DNA of 12,670 nt. Source: Firmicutes bacterium UBA5496 (GTDB lineage Bacteria; Bacillota; Proteinivoracia; UBA4975). The stretch is from assembly GCA_002427015.1 (NCBI GenBank), contig DIPE01000060.1:15280-27949 (forward strand). The letters run 5' to 3'. Of the stretch, positions 1 to 7,482 are shown in pieces; position 1 is the stretch's first letter, and each line of letters begins with the position of its first letter. Below the pieces are notes generated by a model. The model ran no database searches. It was not told the DNA's origin and worked only from the letters and a program-made list of their open reading frames with translations. A program made the translations under genes and the position numbers.

Positions 1-1
1 G

Positions 2-607
2 GAGGTACAAAGAATTGCCGGCAGCAGCCGCTATGAGACTGCCTGCCTCATTGCCCGGGAATTAGCGCAAGGGGGCAGCTACGATACGGCCTTTATCGCC
101 GTCGGCAGCAATTTTGCCGATGCCCTGTCAGCCAGCGCTTACGCTGCTAAGGCGGGTTGTCCCATCCTCCTGACGCAGCCGACAACTCTCCCCGACTACA
201 CCAAAAACCTCATCCGGGATATGGGCATCACCAAGACCTGGGTAATCGGCGGCACCGGCGTCATCAGCGGCGCTGTCTTTGCCCAGCTCCCCGGCGCCGA
301 GAGAATTGCCAGCAGCAACCGTTACAGCACCGGCATTGCCCTGGCGGAAAAGTTCATGCCTGCAGCCACCAAAATTGCCTGCCTGGCCACAGGTTTGAAC
401 TTCCCTGATGCCATTACCGGCGGCGTCCTGGCGGCCAAAAATAACAGCGGCGTCATCCTGGTGCAAGGGAATTTAGCTGTGCCCAACCAGGTCGTCCTGG
501 ACTTTATGTCCGCTCAGGGGATTGAAACCATTCAGCTATTCGGGGGCACAAGCGTCATCAGCGCTAGGATGGAAACTTGGCTCAATCAATGGCTCCTTGA
601 AAATTAG
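2..607 (+). CDS. Cell wall binding repeat 2 (CWB2) surface protein, 3' part only
   Basis: This is the C-terminal 201 residues of a protein whose start lies left of the window; the frame is open from base 2 and ends in TAG at 605-607. Two tandem repeats of about 95 residues are visible. Each begins with an RIAxSxRYxTxxxxA motif (from residue 4 RIAGSSRYETA, and from residue 101 RIASSNRYSTG), followed by a GxNFxDAL/I block and a V/LxGGTxVIS block. These are hallmarks of CWB2 (PF04122), which in clostridial surface proteins anchors the protein non-covalently to cell wall polymers, usually as three tandem copies. The functional domain of the protein would be upstream and is unseen. Bases 241-300 are roughly 70% G+C, richer than the genes to the right, so its history may differ from theirs. 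It is convergent with the catabolic operon and unlikely to be functionally linked to it. Confidence 0.93.
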   Translation, partial: EVQRIAGSSRYETACLIARELAQGGSYDTAFIAVGSNFADALSASAYAAKAGCPILLTQPTTLPDYTKNLIRDMGITKTWVIGGTGVISGAVFAQLPGAERIASSNRYSTGIALAEKFMPAATKIACLATGLNFPDAITGGVLAAKNNSGVILVQGNLAVPNQVVLDFMSAQGIETIQLFGGTSVISARMETWLNQWLLEN

Positions 608-618
608 CGCAAATAAAG

Positions 619-656
619 AAAGAGATAAGGGCTACTGCTCTTATCTCTTTTTATTT
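619..656. terminator. Bidirectional intrinsic terminator between convergent genes
   Basis: A perfect 11-bp stem is formed by AAAGAGATAAG (619-629) and CTTATCTCTTT (640-650). It is followed on the + strand by a T-rich tract (648-656) and preceded by an A-rich tract (611-621) that becomes a T-rich tail on the minus strand. It lies 11 bases after the CWB2 stop codon and about 80 bases after the stop of the last minus-strand gene, so it can end both transcripts. Confidence 0.88.
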
Positions 657-732
657 CGGGAACGGTTTTCCAGTTTGGAATCATGTTAGCGAAAGAACCC
701 CTAAACTGCCTCTCATTGCACTATATTGGGCT

Positions 733-1356
733 CTATTTTGCAACCATTTTGTTAATAATTTCTTCGGCCCGTGCGGGATTGAATACCCCGCAATGGCACA
801 TTTTTGCCAGTTCTTGAGCTGCTTGAGCTGCGGTCATACGGCCCTTTTTCACCTTAGCTGCTAAGTCCCTGACCAGCGAAAACGCTACCATCCCATGCCC
901 GCACATTGTGCTGATTTCTAAAACCTCAGTTTCTGGCAGAAGATCCGTGCGTCCGAATATTCCCAGGGAATGCTCAACTGTATGAGGCTCAATACCTGCC
1001 TTGTGGCAACATTCACCAACCTGTTCCAGCAGCCCAGAGACTACAATGGAGATGCCGAGATTTGCCTCTGCTAACTCCTTAAGCACTTGGGCAACAGTAT
1101 CCTGATCAGTAAATACGGCGTGAACAATTGTATTATCCTTGTAGCCTGCGTTAATAGCCTCTACTCCAACGCCGAATTTATTGCCGGTTTTCATATCGCC
1201 GAAGCTGACTGGATTATACTTTAAGACTATGTCTGCAAACTTGCGAAACTGAGAAGCAGAGCCTTTGGCGTTTACTGTTTGCGCAGTAATTCCGAACACT
1301 ACATAATCATTTGCAAGATTCTCCGATGTTCCTTTTCTATGCAATGTATGTGTCAT
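733..1356 (-). CDS. Conserved cysteine-containing protein, possible partner subunit of a ferredoxin-dependent reductase
   Basis: A 207-residue protein with no signal peptide or membrane segment. I cannot assign a named family with certainty. Visible motifs are CC at 116-117 followed by several His (H118, H125, H129), a MCGHGM block at 151-156, and CHCGVFNPARAEEI at 187-200. The paired Cys/His positions (C152, H154, C187, C189) would suit binding of a metal or Fe-S cluster. The ATG start is supported by AGGAGG at 1365-1370 with an 8-base spacer. It starts 3 bases after the TAG of the ferredoxin-domain gene, so the two are almost certainly co-translated. Together they total about 446 residues, close to the roughly 490 residues I recall for single-chain 6-hydroxynicotinate reductases, which suggests this may be the other part of a split enzyme. 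That link is inference. It is the last gene of the operon before the terminator. Confidence 0.85.
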   Translation of the reverse strand: MTHTLHRKGTSENLANDYVVFGITAQTVNAKGSASQFRKFADIVLKYNPVSFGDMKTGNKFGVGVEAINAGYKDNTIVHAVFTDQDTVAQVLKELAEANLGISIVVSGLLEQVGECCHKAGIEPHTVEHSLGIFGRTDLLPETEVLEISTMCGHGMVAFSLVRDLAAKVKKGRMTAAQAAQELAKMCHCGVFNPARAEEIINKMVAK

Positions 1357-1359
1357 CTT

Positions 1360-2079
1360 CTATTCCTCCTTGGCCAGCGGCCGTCCCAATCCGACATTGG
1401 TCTTACCGTTCAGTGAACAAATAAATCCTGCTTCTGCTGCGAGAGCCGTCACCGGGTTCGTGCCATCTGCTTCTAACCTGCAAGCCAAATCGAGGCTGAA
1501 GACCGTATTAATTTCAGTGCTTATGTCCCTAATCGTTTCTAGTGCCGGCACAACTTTTTCCTGAGGCAAATCAAATTCAATAATCGCAGAAAGTGCTCGC
1601 TCATTTAACACTTCGTCCTTGAGTTTTCCCGTTGTTTTGTCAAGCATTAAGCTTGTCACTGGGTTATGAGGTTCAAAATGTATACCCAATGGAGCTAAAG
1701 CCATAGCAACTTTTTCCACATCGGCAAAAGTAGTGCTGGTACCGGGACGTCCCATCTCTATTGCAATGCCTGCTTGTCCACGCTTAAAACGGCCGGTAAC
1801 CTCATTGGTTTTCATCTCTTCCGTTCCCCGTCCGGGCACGCCGGTATCCGGGTGACTGATTAGGGGATTAGAGAACAGATTGCGCAAGACTCTGTACTGA
1901 TCTAATTCTTGCATTTGCAGAGAATTAGTAGGGCATACTTTCGCATTGCGGCAGATTTCGCATTCAACGCATTTTTCCAGATCAATGCGCACAGTCTTAT
2001 CCTCTGTCACATAGATAGCCTGAACCGGACAATATGGAATGCATTTTCTGCATTTAATGCAAGTTTCTTTGATAATCAT
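1360..2079 (-). CDS. Two-[4Fe-4S] ferredoxin-domain protein, 6-hydroxynicotinate reductase-like
   Basis: A 239-residue protein counted from the inner ATG. Residues 1-55 form a bacterial-type ferredoxin domain with two cluster motifs: C7-x2-C10-x2-C13-x3-C17-P, and C37-x2-C40-x2-C43-x5-C49-P, which has a longer last spacing. After this come a GVPGRGTEEMKTNEVTGRFKR segment (80-100) and an EMGRPGTSTTF segment (108-118), which I recognise from proteins annotated as 6-hydroxynicotinate reductase. In Eubacterium barkeri that enzyme uses reduced ferredoxin to reduce an aromatic N-heterocycle before an amidohydrolase opens the ring. Here an amidohydrolase gene is directly upstream, which fits the same logic. 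The ATG overlaps the previous stop codon as ATGA. The frame could extend to a TTG at 2097, but AGGAGG at 2088-2093 lies 8 bases before the ATG. The substrate is unknown; the domain assignment is firm and the enzyme name tentative. Confidence 0.85.
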   Translation of the reverse strand: MIIKETCIKCRKCIPYCPVQAIYVTEDKTVRIDLEKCVECEICRNAKVCPTNSLQMQELDQYRVLRNLFSNPLISHPDTGVPGRGTEEMKTNEVTGRFKRGQAGIAIEMGRPGTSTTFADVEKVAMALAPLGIHFEPHNPVTSLMLDKTTGKLKDEVLNERALSAIIEFDLPQEKVVPALETIRDISTEINTVFSLDLACRLEADGTNPVTALAAEAGFICSLNGKTNVGLGRPLAKEE

Positions 2080-3398
2080 AGTATCGTCCTCCTGCAAAAA
2101 TTTTTTAGTCTTCCGCCCTTGATTACCTTATATGGCCAGGCAGTGAAAGACATGTCCTTAAATGGGGAGTAATCTACCGCTGAAGGAATATCCTGCGGTT
2201 CTACCCGCTTATTAATCCCGGTGTCCATTATCACAAGATCTGCGTCACTGCCAATTTGCAAAGTGCCTTTCCGTGGATACAGATTAAATAGTTTCGCGGA
2301 TTCTGTGCTGGTGATCCTTACTACATCTTGCATCTTTAAACCCCGTTTGCTGCCTTCAGTAATTACTACCGGCAGTATATAGGCATTGCCGGGAAGGCCG
2401 GCCAGCCCGTTCCAAAGGTCCTGCTTATTTTCTTTGCGCCATGGATTGTGGTCAGAACCCATAATTACCGGATGCCCGGACAAGATTGCTTCCCAAATGC
2501 GCTCTTGGTCTTTCTGATGCCTGATTGGCGGACTTACCTTACCTAGGCTGTCCAGACCAGAATCCACAGTCAGAGCGAGATAGTGGGGGCAAGTTTCCAG
2601 GATAACATCATCTCCTGCGGCCATAATTAACTCGGCAGCATCTGCAGAACTTACATGGGCGATACACAGCTTGCACCCAATTCTCTTCGCAAGGTAAATG
2701 ACCTTTGCCGTTGCTTCTCCTTCGACAATAGAAGGTCGTGTGGCTTCCCAGATTTTCATATCATGCCGTGTTTCATCAAAGTACTTGCCCATATAGTAGT
2801 CAATCATTTCGGGGTTTTCGGCGTGAACAATGGGCAAAGCATTGGTGCGTTTTAGTTTGGTGAAGGCTTCTATCAGCTGACCGTCATCTAAGCTGCTCAG
2901 TCCCCCCAATTTTAGGGCCTCTTCCCCCTTGTAGGGAAGAAAAATCTTAAAGGAGTGTACTCCCATTTCTACATATTGATCTAACTCTGCAAGATGAAGA
3001 TCATTCATCAATGCGCCATGAAATTTAATTTCTACGTTGCTGTGCTCCTGGGCCATCTTTTTCAGCTCAGGAAGCACTTTAGCCAGGGACTCTTGGCTAA
3101 AAATATAATTTACTGCAGTAGTAATGCCCCCAGACAAGGCCGAAGCGCTTTCACTCGCAAAGTATTCTTCGCGGGAGAAAAGCCGTGGCTGCCCTGGCCC
3201 AGGCATTTGTCCAATATGGGAATGACTGTCTATGCCTCCCGGCAAGACATATCTGCCTTCGGCATCTACTACCTGTTCCGCACTGGCATCAGTTCCCCTC
3301 CGGGCAATGCTGACCACTTTGCCATCCTTAATCCAGAGGTCTCCTTCGTAAATTCCAAAAGATTCGACTATCTTGCCGTTCTTGACAATAAGATCCAT
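2076..3398 (-). CDS. Cyclic amidohydrolase of the hydantoinase/dihydropyrimidinase/allantoinase family
   Basis: A 440-residue cytoplasmic metal-dependent hydrolase that would open a cyclic amide or imide ring. The amidohydrolase-superfamily active site is complete: D57-x-H59-x-H61 after the first strand (GGIDSHSHI), K151 in SFKIFLPY as the likely carboxylated bridging lysine, H192 in IVHAE, H248 in IAHVSS, and catalytic D316 in GSDHNPW. An ETCPHYLALT block and SPPIR block follow the pattern of dihydropyrimidinase, hydantoinase and allantoinase. Length is normal for the family (about 430-470). The frame is open to a GTG at 3410, but that codon lies inside the Shine-Dalgarno sequence; the true start is the ATG at 3398, or the GTG next to it at 3401. 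It ends in an ATGA overlap with the ferredoxin-domain gene. The precise substrate (hydantoin, dihydropyrimidine, allantoin or reduced pyridone-like ring) cannot be told from motifs. Confidence 0.92.
   Translation of the reverse strand: MDLIVKNGKIVESFGIYEGDLWIKDGKVVSIARRGTDASAEQVVDAEGRYVLPGGIDSHSHIGQMPGPGQPRLFSREEYFASESASALSGGITTAVNYIFSQESLAKVLPELKKMAQEHSNVEIKFHGALMNDLHLAELDQYVEMGVHSFKIFLPYKGEEALKLGGLSSLDDGQLIEAFTKLKRTNALPIVHAENPEMIDYYMGKYFDETRHDMKIWEATRPSIVEGEATAKVIYLAKRIGCKLCIAHVSSADAAELIMAAGDDVILETCPHYLALTVDSGLDSLGKVSPPIRHQKDQERIWEAILSGHPVIMGSDHNPWRKENKQDLWNGLAGLPGNAYILPVVITEGSKRGLKMQDVVRITSTESAKLFNLYPRKGTLQIGSDADLVIMDTGINKRVEPQDIPSAVDYSPFKDMSFTAWPYKVIKGGRLKNFCRRTIL
2088..2093 (-). promoter_or_regulatory. 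Ribosome binding site deciding the start of the ferredoxin-domain gene
   Basis: AGGAGG on the minus strand lies 8 bases before the ATG at 2079. It sits within the last codons of the upstream amidohydrolase gene and rules out the longer TTG start at 2097, which lies upstream of the site. Confidence 0.85.
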
Positions 3399-3409
3399 CA
3401 CCGCCAACA

Positions 3410-3415
3410 CCTCCT
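3410..3415 (-). promoter_or_regulatory. Ribosome binding site deciding the start of the amidohydrolase
   Basis: AGGAGG on the minus strand, 11 bases before the ATG at 3398 and 8 bases before the in-frame GTG at 3401. The outermost GTG (3410) overlaps this site and so cannot be the start. Confidence 0.75.
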
Positions 3416-3422
3416 GAACTAT

Positions 3423-4502
3423 CTAGTCAATAAACTTTAGCTGTATATCAGCAGTTGCTTTCGTCAGCGAGAATAAAATATCTACTGCACCCATTACATC
3501 ATTGATATCGACAACTTCACCAGGAGAATGGGCGTATCTTCTGGGTATTGAAACAAACCCTGTAGGAATGCCTCCGCCGCTGACATGAATTGATGCCGCA
3601 TCCGTTGTCCAACTGCCAACCTCTGCAGAAAGCTGCACTTCAACGCCTGCTGTTTTCGCAGCTGCCAGTAATGCTTTCTTTACTGCAGGGTGAATTATTG
3701 TACCCACGTAAGCAGTTTGCACTCCTTCAATTAGTTGAATTACCGGACCTTTGCCGATGGCAAATTTCGCTCTTCCCGGAACAATATCATCTGCGGGGAC
3801 AGTATCAATTGCTATAGCCATATCTGGATTAATCGCTGTGGCCGCCATAGCTGCGCCACTCATATTTGTTTCCTCACGCACCGAAATCACAGTATAAATA
3901 TCACTTGCAAGAGTAATACTCTTCAGTTGGCGCATCAACTCAAGCAAAGCAACGCACCCGACCCGATCATCTATGGCTCTTCCACACAATCTGTCCGGAT
4001 TTCCTAATTCAGTTAGTTCACCGGCAAAAGTAACAGGTGAACCAATCTCAATTCCCAAACCTCTCACTTCTTCAGGAGAAGAAGCGCCGACATCAATATG
4101 CAATTGCTGGATTGGAGTTACTTTTCCCTGTTCTTTGGGGCTAACTAAATGGGCAGGTTTGGCCCCCACTACGCCCGGTACTTTACCAACCAAAACCTTA
4201 GTTGCAGGCAGGACGGTTTCACTGACAAAGCCAATTTTCCCGAATCGCAGCAAACCGTTGGGAAGAATTTCATTTACCACGCCGCCAACTTCGTCGGCAT
4301 GGGCAACTAACATTAGTCTGGGTCCTTGGCCGGTTCCTTTTTTCCAAGCAATAATATTGCCGAATAAATCAATCTTTATATCGTCTGCATACTCAGCCAA
4401 CATGTGCTTTAGCCGGGAAACCACATCCTGCTCATAACCGGAAACACCATGCAAAAGACACAGTTCCTTTAAGAGTTGAATGATTCGCTGCTTGTCGGCC
4501 AT
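3423..4502 (-). CDS. M42-family metallohydrolase (FrvX/glutamyl aminopeptidase-like)
   Basis: A 359-residue cytoplasmic di-metal hydrolase of the M42 peptidase fold. Expected metal-binding and catalytic positions are all present: H68 and D70 in AHADEVGG, D178 in RAIDDRVG, the Glu pair E210-E211 in VREET, D233 in AIDT, and H325 in RRYAHSP. Length matches the family (about 340-370). M42 proteins are normally aminopeptidases that work on short peptides, but this one is embedded in a ureide/heterocycle-type operon, so it may act on an N-acyl or ureido amide made by the amidohydrolase; that is inference. The usual QEEVG motif reads REETN here, a deviation just after the catalytic pair. ATG start; GAGG lies 9 bases upstream. 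Only one base separates it from the TAG of the YlbE gene, which implies translational coupling. Other M20/M42-like amide hydrolases cannot be excluded as its functional class. Confidence 0.9.
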   Translation of the reverse strand: MADKQRIIQLLKELCLLHGVSGYEQDVVSRLKHMLAEYADDIKIDLFGNIIAWKKGTGQGPRLMLVAHADEVGGVVNEILPNGLLRFGKIGFVSETVLPATKVLVGKVPGVVGAKPAHLVSPKEQGKVTPIQQLHIDVGASSPEEVRGLGIEIGSPVTFAGELTELGNPDRLCGRAIDDRVGCVALLELMRQLKSITLASDIYTVISVREETNMSGAAMAATAINPDMAIAIDTVPADDIVPGRAKFAIGKGPVIQLIEGVQTAYVGTIIHPAVKKALLAAAKTAGVEVQLSAEVGSWTTDAASIHVSGGGIPTGFVSIPRRYAHSPGEVVDINDVMGAVDILFSLTKATADIQLKFID

Positions 4503-4503
4503 T

Positions 4504-5964
4504 CTACCTATCCTCTACCTTTATTAGGCTGCCATCGGTGTATTTTTCGCCAAAAGCTCGAAGAGCCTTTTCAAAGCAACCCTGCGGAGCCCGGACGATC
4601 CCAGCGCCTACTAACCCGTGACCAGGTTCTTTATGAGCAATACCGGTATTTATAATCGGCAAAATACCTGTATCAGCTACGCGGATAATATCAATTCCCG
4701 TAGGCGAACCAACGAAAGAAAGCGCAGGCAAGCGATAACTGTTATTTTTGCCTAAGGTAATATGGTACATTTCCCGGGTCATGGCTAAAGCATCCTCCGG
4801 AGTACCCCCAACAAACTGAACTATCGCTGGGGATGACCCCATTACGAAGGCCCCGATACCGCCAGTCTCAGTTACGGCGCTGTCCCCGATGTCCGGATTG
4901 GCATCCTCTTCCGAATAACCAGGGAAATACAGGCCCTGAGCAACAGTGGCAGTGTCAGTGAACCACTGATTTCCCAACCCGCTCACAGTTATTCCCACCT
5001 CCACCCCATTGCGGGCAATGGCGGTTACCATAGAGCAATAGGGAATATCCTGTGCTGCCACCAGAGTAGCCTTGCATGCAGCCATAGCCAGGTTTAAGAA
5101 AAAGTGCTCATGTTCACCAAGAAATCTTACTACCTGCTGTATTTTTTCCAGGGGGAAGTTACTCTCGACCAGGACTGGGGTTACCATTTTAAAGAATAGA
5201 TTGGTTGCTGCGATATCTCTGTTATGACACTCATCACCCATTTGCAAGGCCTGGGCAATCATACTCTTGAGATCGATTCCTTCGAGTTTATCAATTACCA
5301 GTTTCATTGCAGGGGCCAAGGTGTTTTCCATCCACACTAAACGATTAATAACATCCTGGTCGAAAGCCCCAAAGCGCAAGGTCCTTCCCCAGCCCTCATT
5401 CATTGTGGCAAAAGCTAAATTGCCAAAAGTATTGTTTTTTACTACCCAGACTGGCATTGACGGAGAAATAATACCCGCCATAGGGCCTACGGCGTTCCTT
5501 GAATGGCAGGGAGCAAACTCAATCTGTCCCGAAGCGGCTAATGCCGCAGCTTCCTCTTCGTTCTTAGCTCTTTCCTCATAAATCAGCGCCCCAATAACGG
5601 CTCCCTTCATTGGGCCACACATATCTGACCATTCCACAGGTGGACCAGCATGCAAAATAGTATTGCTGTTCATTCCAGGCAGAACTTCAATAGCTGGCTG
5701 AATATCCACCAAAACCGGCTGAGAATCAAGCATACGATTAAGAGCAGTCTGGTTTGCCTGCAAAACCTTTTCTGCAACAGTTCCCGGAGTTGAATCGGGA
5801 TATAAAGTGGCAACGATTTGCGCCAAATCGGAATTTCCCCAACCAGGTGGTTTCCAATCTATAGGGTATAAATTAGTAAAACTCGCGACTGAATCCCCGA
5901 TAGTCTTTAACCCTAGATTCAAGACTTTTGGACGGTCGGTCAGCACTCCTTGAAATTCGCTCAT
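4504..5964 (-). CDS. ylbE: YlbE-like DUF1116 protein, partner of FdrA
   Basis: A 486-residue protein of the DUF1116 family (YlbE, also called AllG). In E. coli, FdrA, YlbE and YlbF have been linked to oxamate carbamoyltransferase, which produces carbamoyl phosphate during anaerobic allantoin breakdown. Conserved-looking blocks, numbered from the chosen ATG, are LHAGPP (104-109), CGPMKGA (116-122), APCHSRNAVGPMAG (151-164), GWGRTLRFG (191-199) and QMGDECHNRD (241-250), followed by glycine-rich C-terminal motifs (GSPTGID, GIAHKEPGHGLVGAGI). No signal peptide or membrane segment is seen. The frame extends upstream to a TTG at 5994 inside the FdrA gene, but AGGTGG at 5973-5978 sits 8 bases before the ATG, one base after the FdrA stop. 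No YlbF (DUF2877) gene follows; an M42-type hydrolase does. The family call is strong; the reaction here is not known. Confidence 0.9.
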   Translation of the reverse strand: MSEFQGVLTDRPKVLNLGLKTIGDSVASFTNLYPIDWKPPGWGNSDLAQIVATLYPDSTPGTVAEKVLQANQTALNRMLDSQPVLVDIQPAIEVLPGMNSNTILHAGPPVEWSDMCGPMKGAVIGALIYEERAKNEEEAAALAASGQIEFAPCHSRNAVGPMAGIISPSMPVWVVKNNTFGNLAFATMNEGWGRTLRFGAFDQDVINRLVWMENTLAPAMKLVIDKLEGIDLKSMIAQALQMGDECHNRDIAATNLFFKMVTPVLVESNFPLEKIQQVVRFLGEHEHFFLNLAMAACKATLVAAQDIPYCSMVTAIARNGVEVGITVSGLGNQWFTDTATVAQGLYFPGYSEEDANPDIGDSAVTETGGIGAFVMGSSPAIVQFVGGTPEDALAMTREMYHITLGKNNSYRLPALSFVGSPTGIDIIRVADTGILPIINTGIAHKEPGHGLVGAGIVRAPQGCFEKALRAFGEKYTDGSLIKVEDR

Positions 5965-5965
5965 C

Positions 5966-7456
5966 TTACTCGCCACCTTTCCCAGCCCCGGCAACTAATT
6001 GCAGGGCAGTAAACACTGCATCAGAATTATTGTTTAGTACAATTGCACCTGCTTCAAGCAATTTGCTGGCCTGGGAATCATATCCCTGGAAGTCCAGTTC
6101 AGTTCCCAGCAAGTTAATAACTACTTTAGGTCCATTTGTACCGCAGAATTGACGAATATATGGCGCCAATTCAGAGGCGGGATCCTCATGAGCGCTGAAG
6201 CCAAGCACAAGGTCCATAAGAATAACACCGGTTTCTTTATCTGCTGCCACCTTTTTAAACATGCTCAATCTATCATTTAAATCGATAATTGGATGCGGTT
6301 TTCCTACCGTAAATTCATCACTGCCCATGTCAAGAATAAAATGCCCGTGGTATTCACTATGCCAAGGGTCGGCAATGTTGAAAGCAACAGGCCCAACCTC
6401 TTTTCCAAGCAGCATATAGGCCTCACTAGCTAAGGTCCCGCCGGAGAATAAACCCCTTATAAATTTTCCCTGCACCCTGACATCTGCGAAGTCGCAAACA
6501 GGCGGTTTAACAGTTGTATTGACAGCAAGGCATGCCGCCTGCTGAAGGGTGTTTGCAAACTGAATATTGCCATAATCCTTTTCTAGGGCAAACCCCTGCA
6601 GACAGGCAATCAACTTTTTGCCTGTTCGAGCTAATGCCTCTAAAATATGCTCCATTACTGTTTTGGAAGCGGGTTTAGATACAAGTACAATGGTTTCTGT
6701 TGCCTCATCCGCTTCAAGAGCAATAATTGCCGATTTCGTACTCAAACCTGCCACATCATCACTTAAATCATGGCTGCCAGTGCCAATGACATGGGAAATT
6801 CCTCCGCCAAGACGGTGAATTTGGGTCATCAGCTCCTGAATTCCGGTCCCAGAAGAACCGACAATCCCAATATTCCCTCTGCGCACCCTATTAACAAAAC
6901 CAAAAGGGACTTCATCAATGTATGCAGTTCCGCAATCTGGTCCCATCAGGATTAAATCCTTGCTCCAAGCATATTTCTTCAGCTGGACCTCATCTGCAAT
7001 TGATACATTGTCACTGAACAAAAAAACGTTGGCGTTGCTTTTCAGCGCTTTCAAAGCCTCTGCGGCCGCGAACTCTCCAGGGACTGAAATGGCAATCATA
7101 TTCACCTCTGGATGCGCCTGAATAGCTGTTCTGATACTTACTGAATTTCTATCTGCCTTTACTGTAGACTTTGAACCTGGCTCGGGGGATTCTAATAGCT
7201 TGTCCACTAATTTAATAGCTTTTCGGCCGCTGGCGGGATCCTCTGCATCAAAGACAATAATTAAATCGCTGGGCTTTGCGGCCATAAGCTCGGGCTTAAA
7301 TAACCCCGACTCCTCCAGGATATTTTTATTCTGGGGAGTCCCCATTACTACAGCCGCCTGAATAATACCAGGCAATTTGCTAATTTGAGAGGAAATTCGC
7401 ATCAAAGCCACCGAATCCTGGTACATATTAGATTTGATTATTACTTCTGCTGACAC
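5966..7456 (-). CDS. fdrA: FdrA-like protein (succinyl-CoA synthetase alpha-like acyl/carbamoyl transferase)
   Basis: A 496-residue protein of the FdrA (AllF) family, which resembles the alpha subunit of succinyl-CoA synthetase. The N-terminus (YQDSVALMRIS, MGTPQNKNIL) matches the FdrA start region. Further on are MGPDCGTAYI (171-180), the glycine-rich loop GIVGSSGTGIQE (197-208) and GTGSHDLSDDVAG (225-237), typical of the CoA-ligase-like fold. E. coli FdrA is about 555 residues, so this copy is somewhat shorter but appears complete. It is believed to work with YlbE in phosphorolytic transfer of a carbamoyl group, which would allow ATP formation from carbamoyl phosphate. The start is a GTG, 6 bases after GGTGG at 7463-7467; the nearby ATG at 7458 is in another frame that closes at once. 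It lies 26 bases after the SDR gene and one base before the YlbE start. The real substrate (oxalurate, another ureido acid or another acyl donor) is not visible. Confidence 0.9.
   Translation of the reverse strand: MSAEVIIKSNMYQDSVALMRISSQISKLPGIIQAAVVMGTPQNKNILEESGLFKPELMAAKPSDLIIVFDAEDPASGRKAIKLVDKLLESPEPGSKSTVKADRNSVSIRTAIQAHPEVNMIAISVPGEFAAAEALKALKSNANVFLFSDNVSIADEVQLKKYAWSKDLILMGPDCGTAYIDEVPFGFVNRVRRGNIGIVGSSGTGIQELMTQIHRLGGGISHVIGTGSHDLSDDVAGLSTKSAIIALEADEATETIVLVSKPASKTVMEHILEALARTGKKLIACLQGFALEKDYGNIQFANTLQQAACLAVNTTVKPPVCDFADVRVQGKFIRGLFSGGTLASEAYMLLGKEVGPVAFNIADPWHSEYHGHFILDMGSDEFTVGKPHPIIDLNDRLSMFKKVAADKETGVILMDLVLGFSAHEDPASELAPYIRQFCGTNGPKVVINLLGTELDFQGYDSQASKLLEAGAIVLNNNSDAVFTALQLVAGAGKGGE
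5973..5978 (-). promoter_or_regulatory. Ribosome binding site deciding the YlbE start
   Basis: AGGTGG on the minus strand, 8 bases before the ATG at 5964. It lies within the last codons of the FdrA gene, so the two genes are coupled and the upstream TTG at 5994 is not needed. Confidence 0.75.
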
Positions 7457-7482
7457 ATCTTTCCACCACTCTTTCTAAAGGT

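Noticed and set aside
128..466. A minus-strand open frame opposite the CWB2 gene
   Set aside because: The + strand frame carries two clear CWB2 repeats; the minus frame has no domain and is explained by high G+C.
2080..2097. Longer start (TTG at 2097) for the ferredoxin-domain protein
   Set aside because: The AGGAGG at 2088-2093 is downstream of that TTG and ideally spaced for the ATG at 2079, which also gives the normal ferredoxin N-terminus.
2994..3440. A 148-codon open frame on the + strand opposite the amidohydrolase
   Set aside because: It lacks a ribosome binding site and recognisable domains and lies entirely opposite a well-supported gene.
3973..4437. A 154-codon open frame on the + strand opposite the M42-type gene
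   Set aside because: It is a shadow frame with unnatural Pro/Ser/Thr-rich composition and no family signature.
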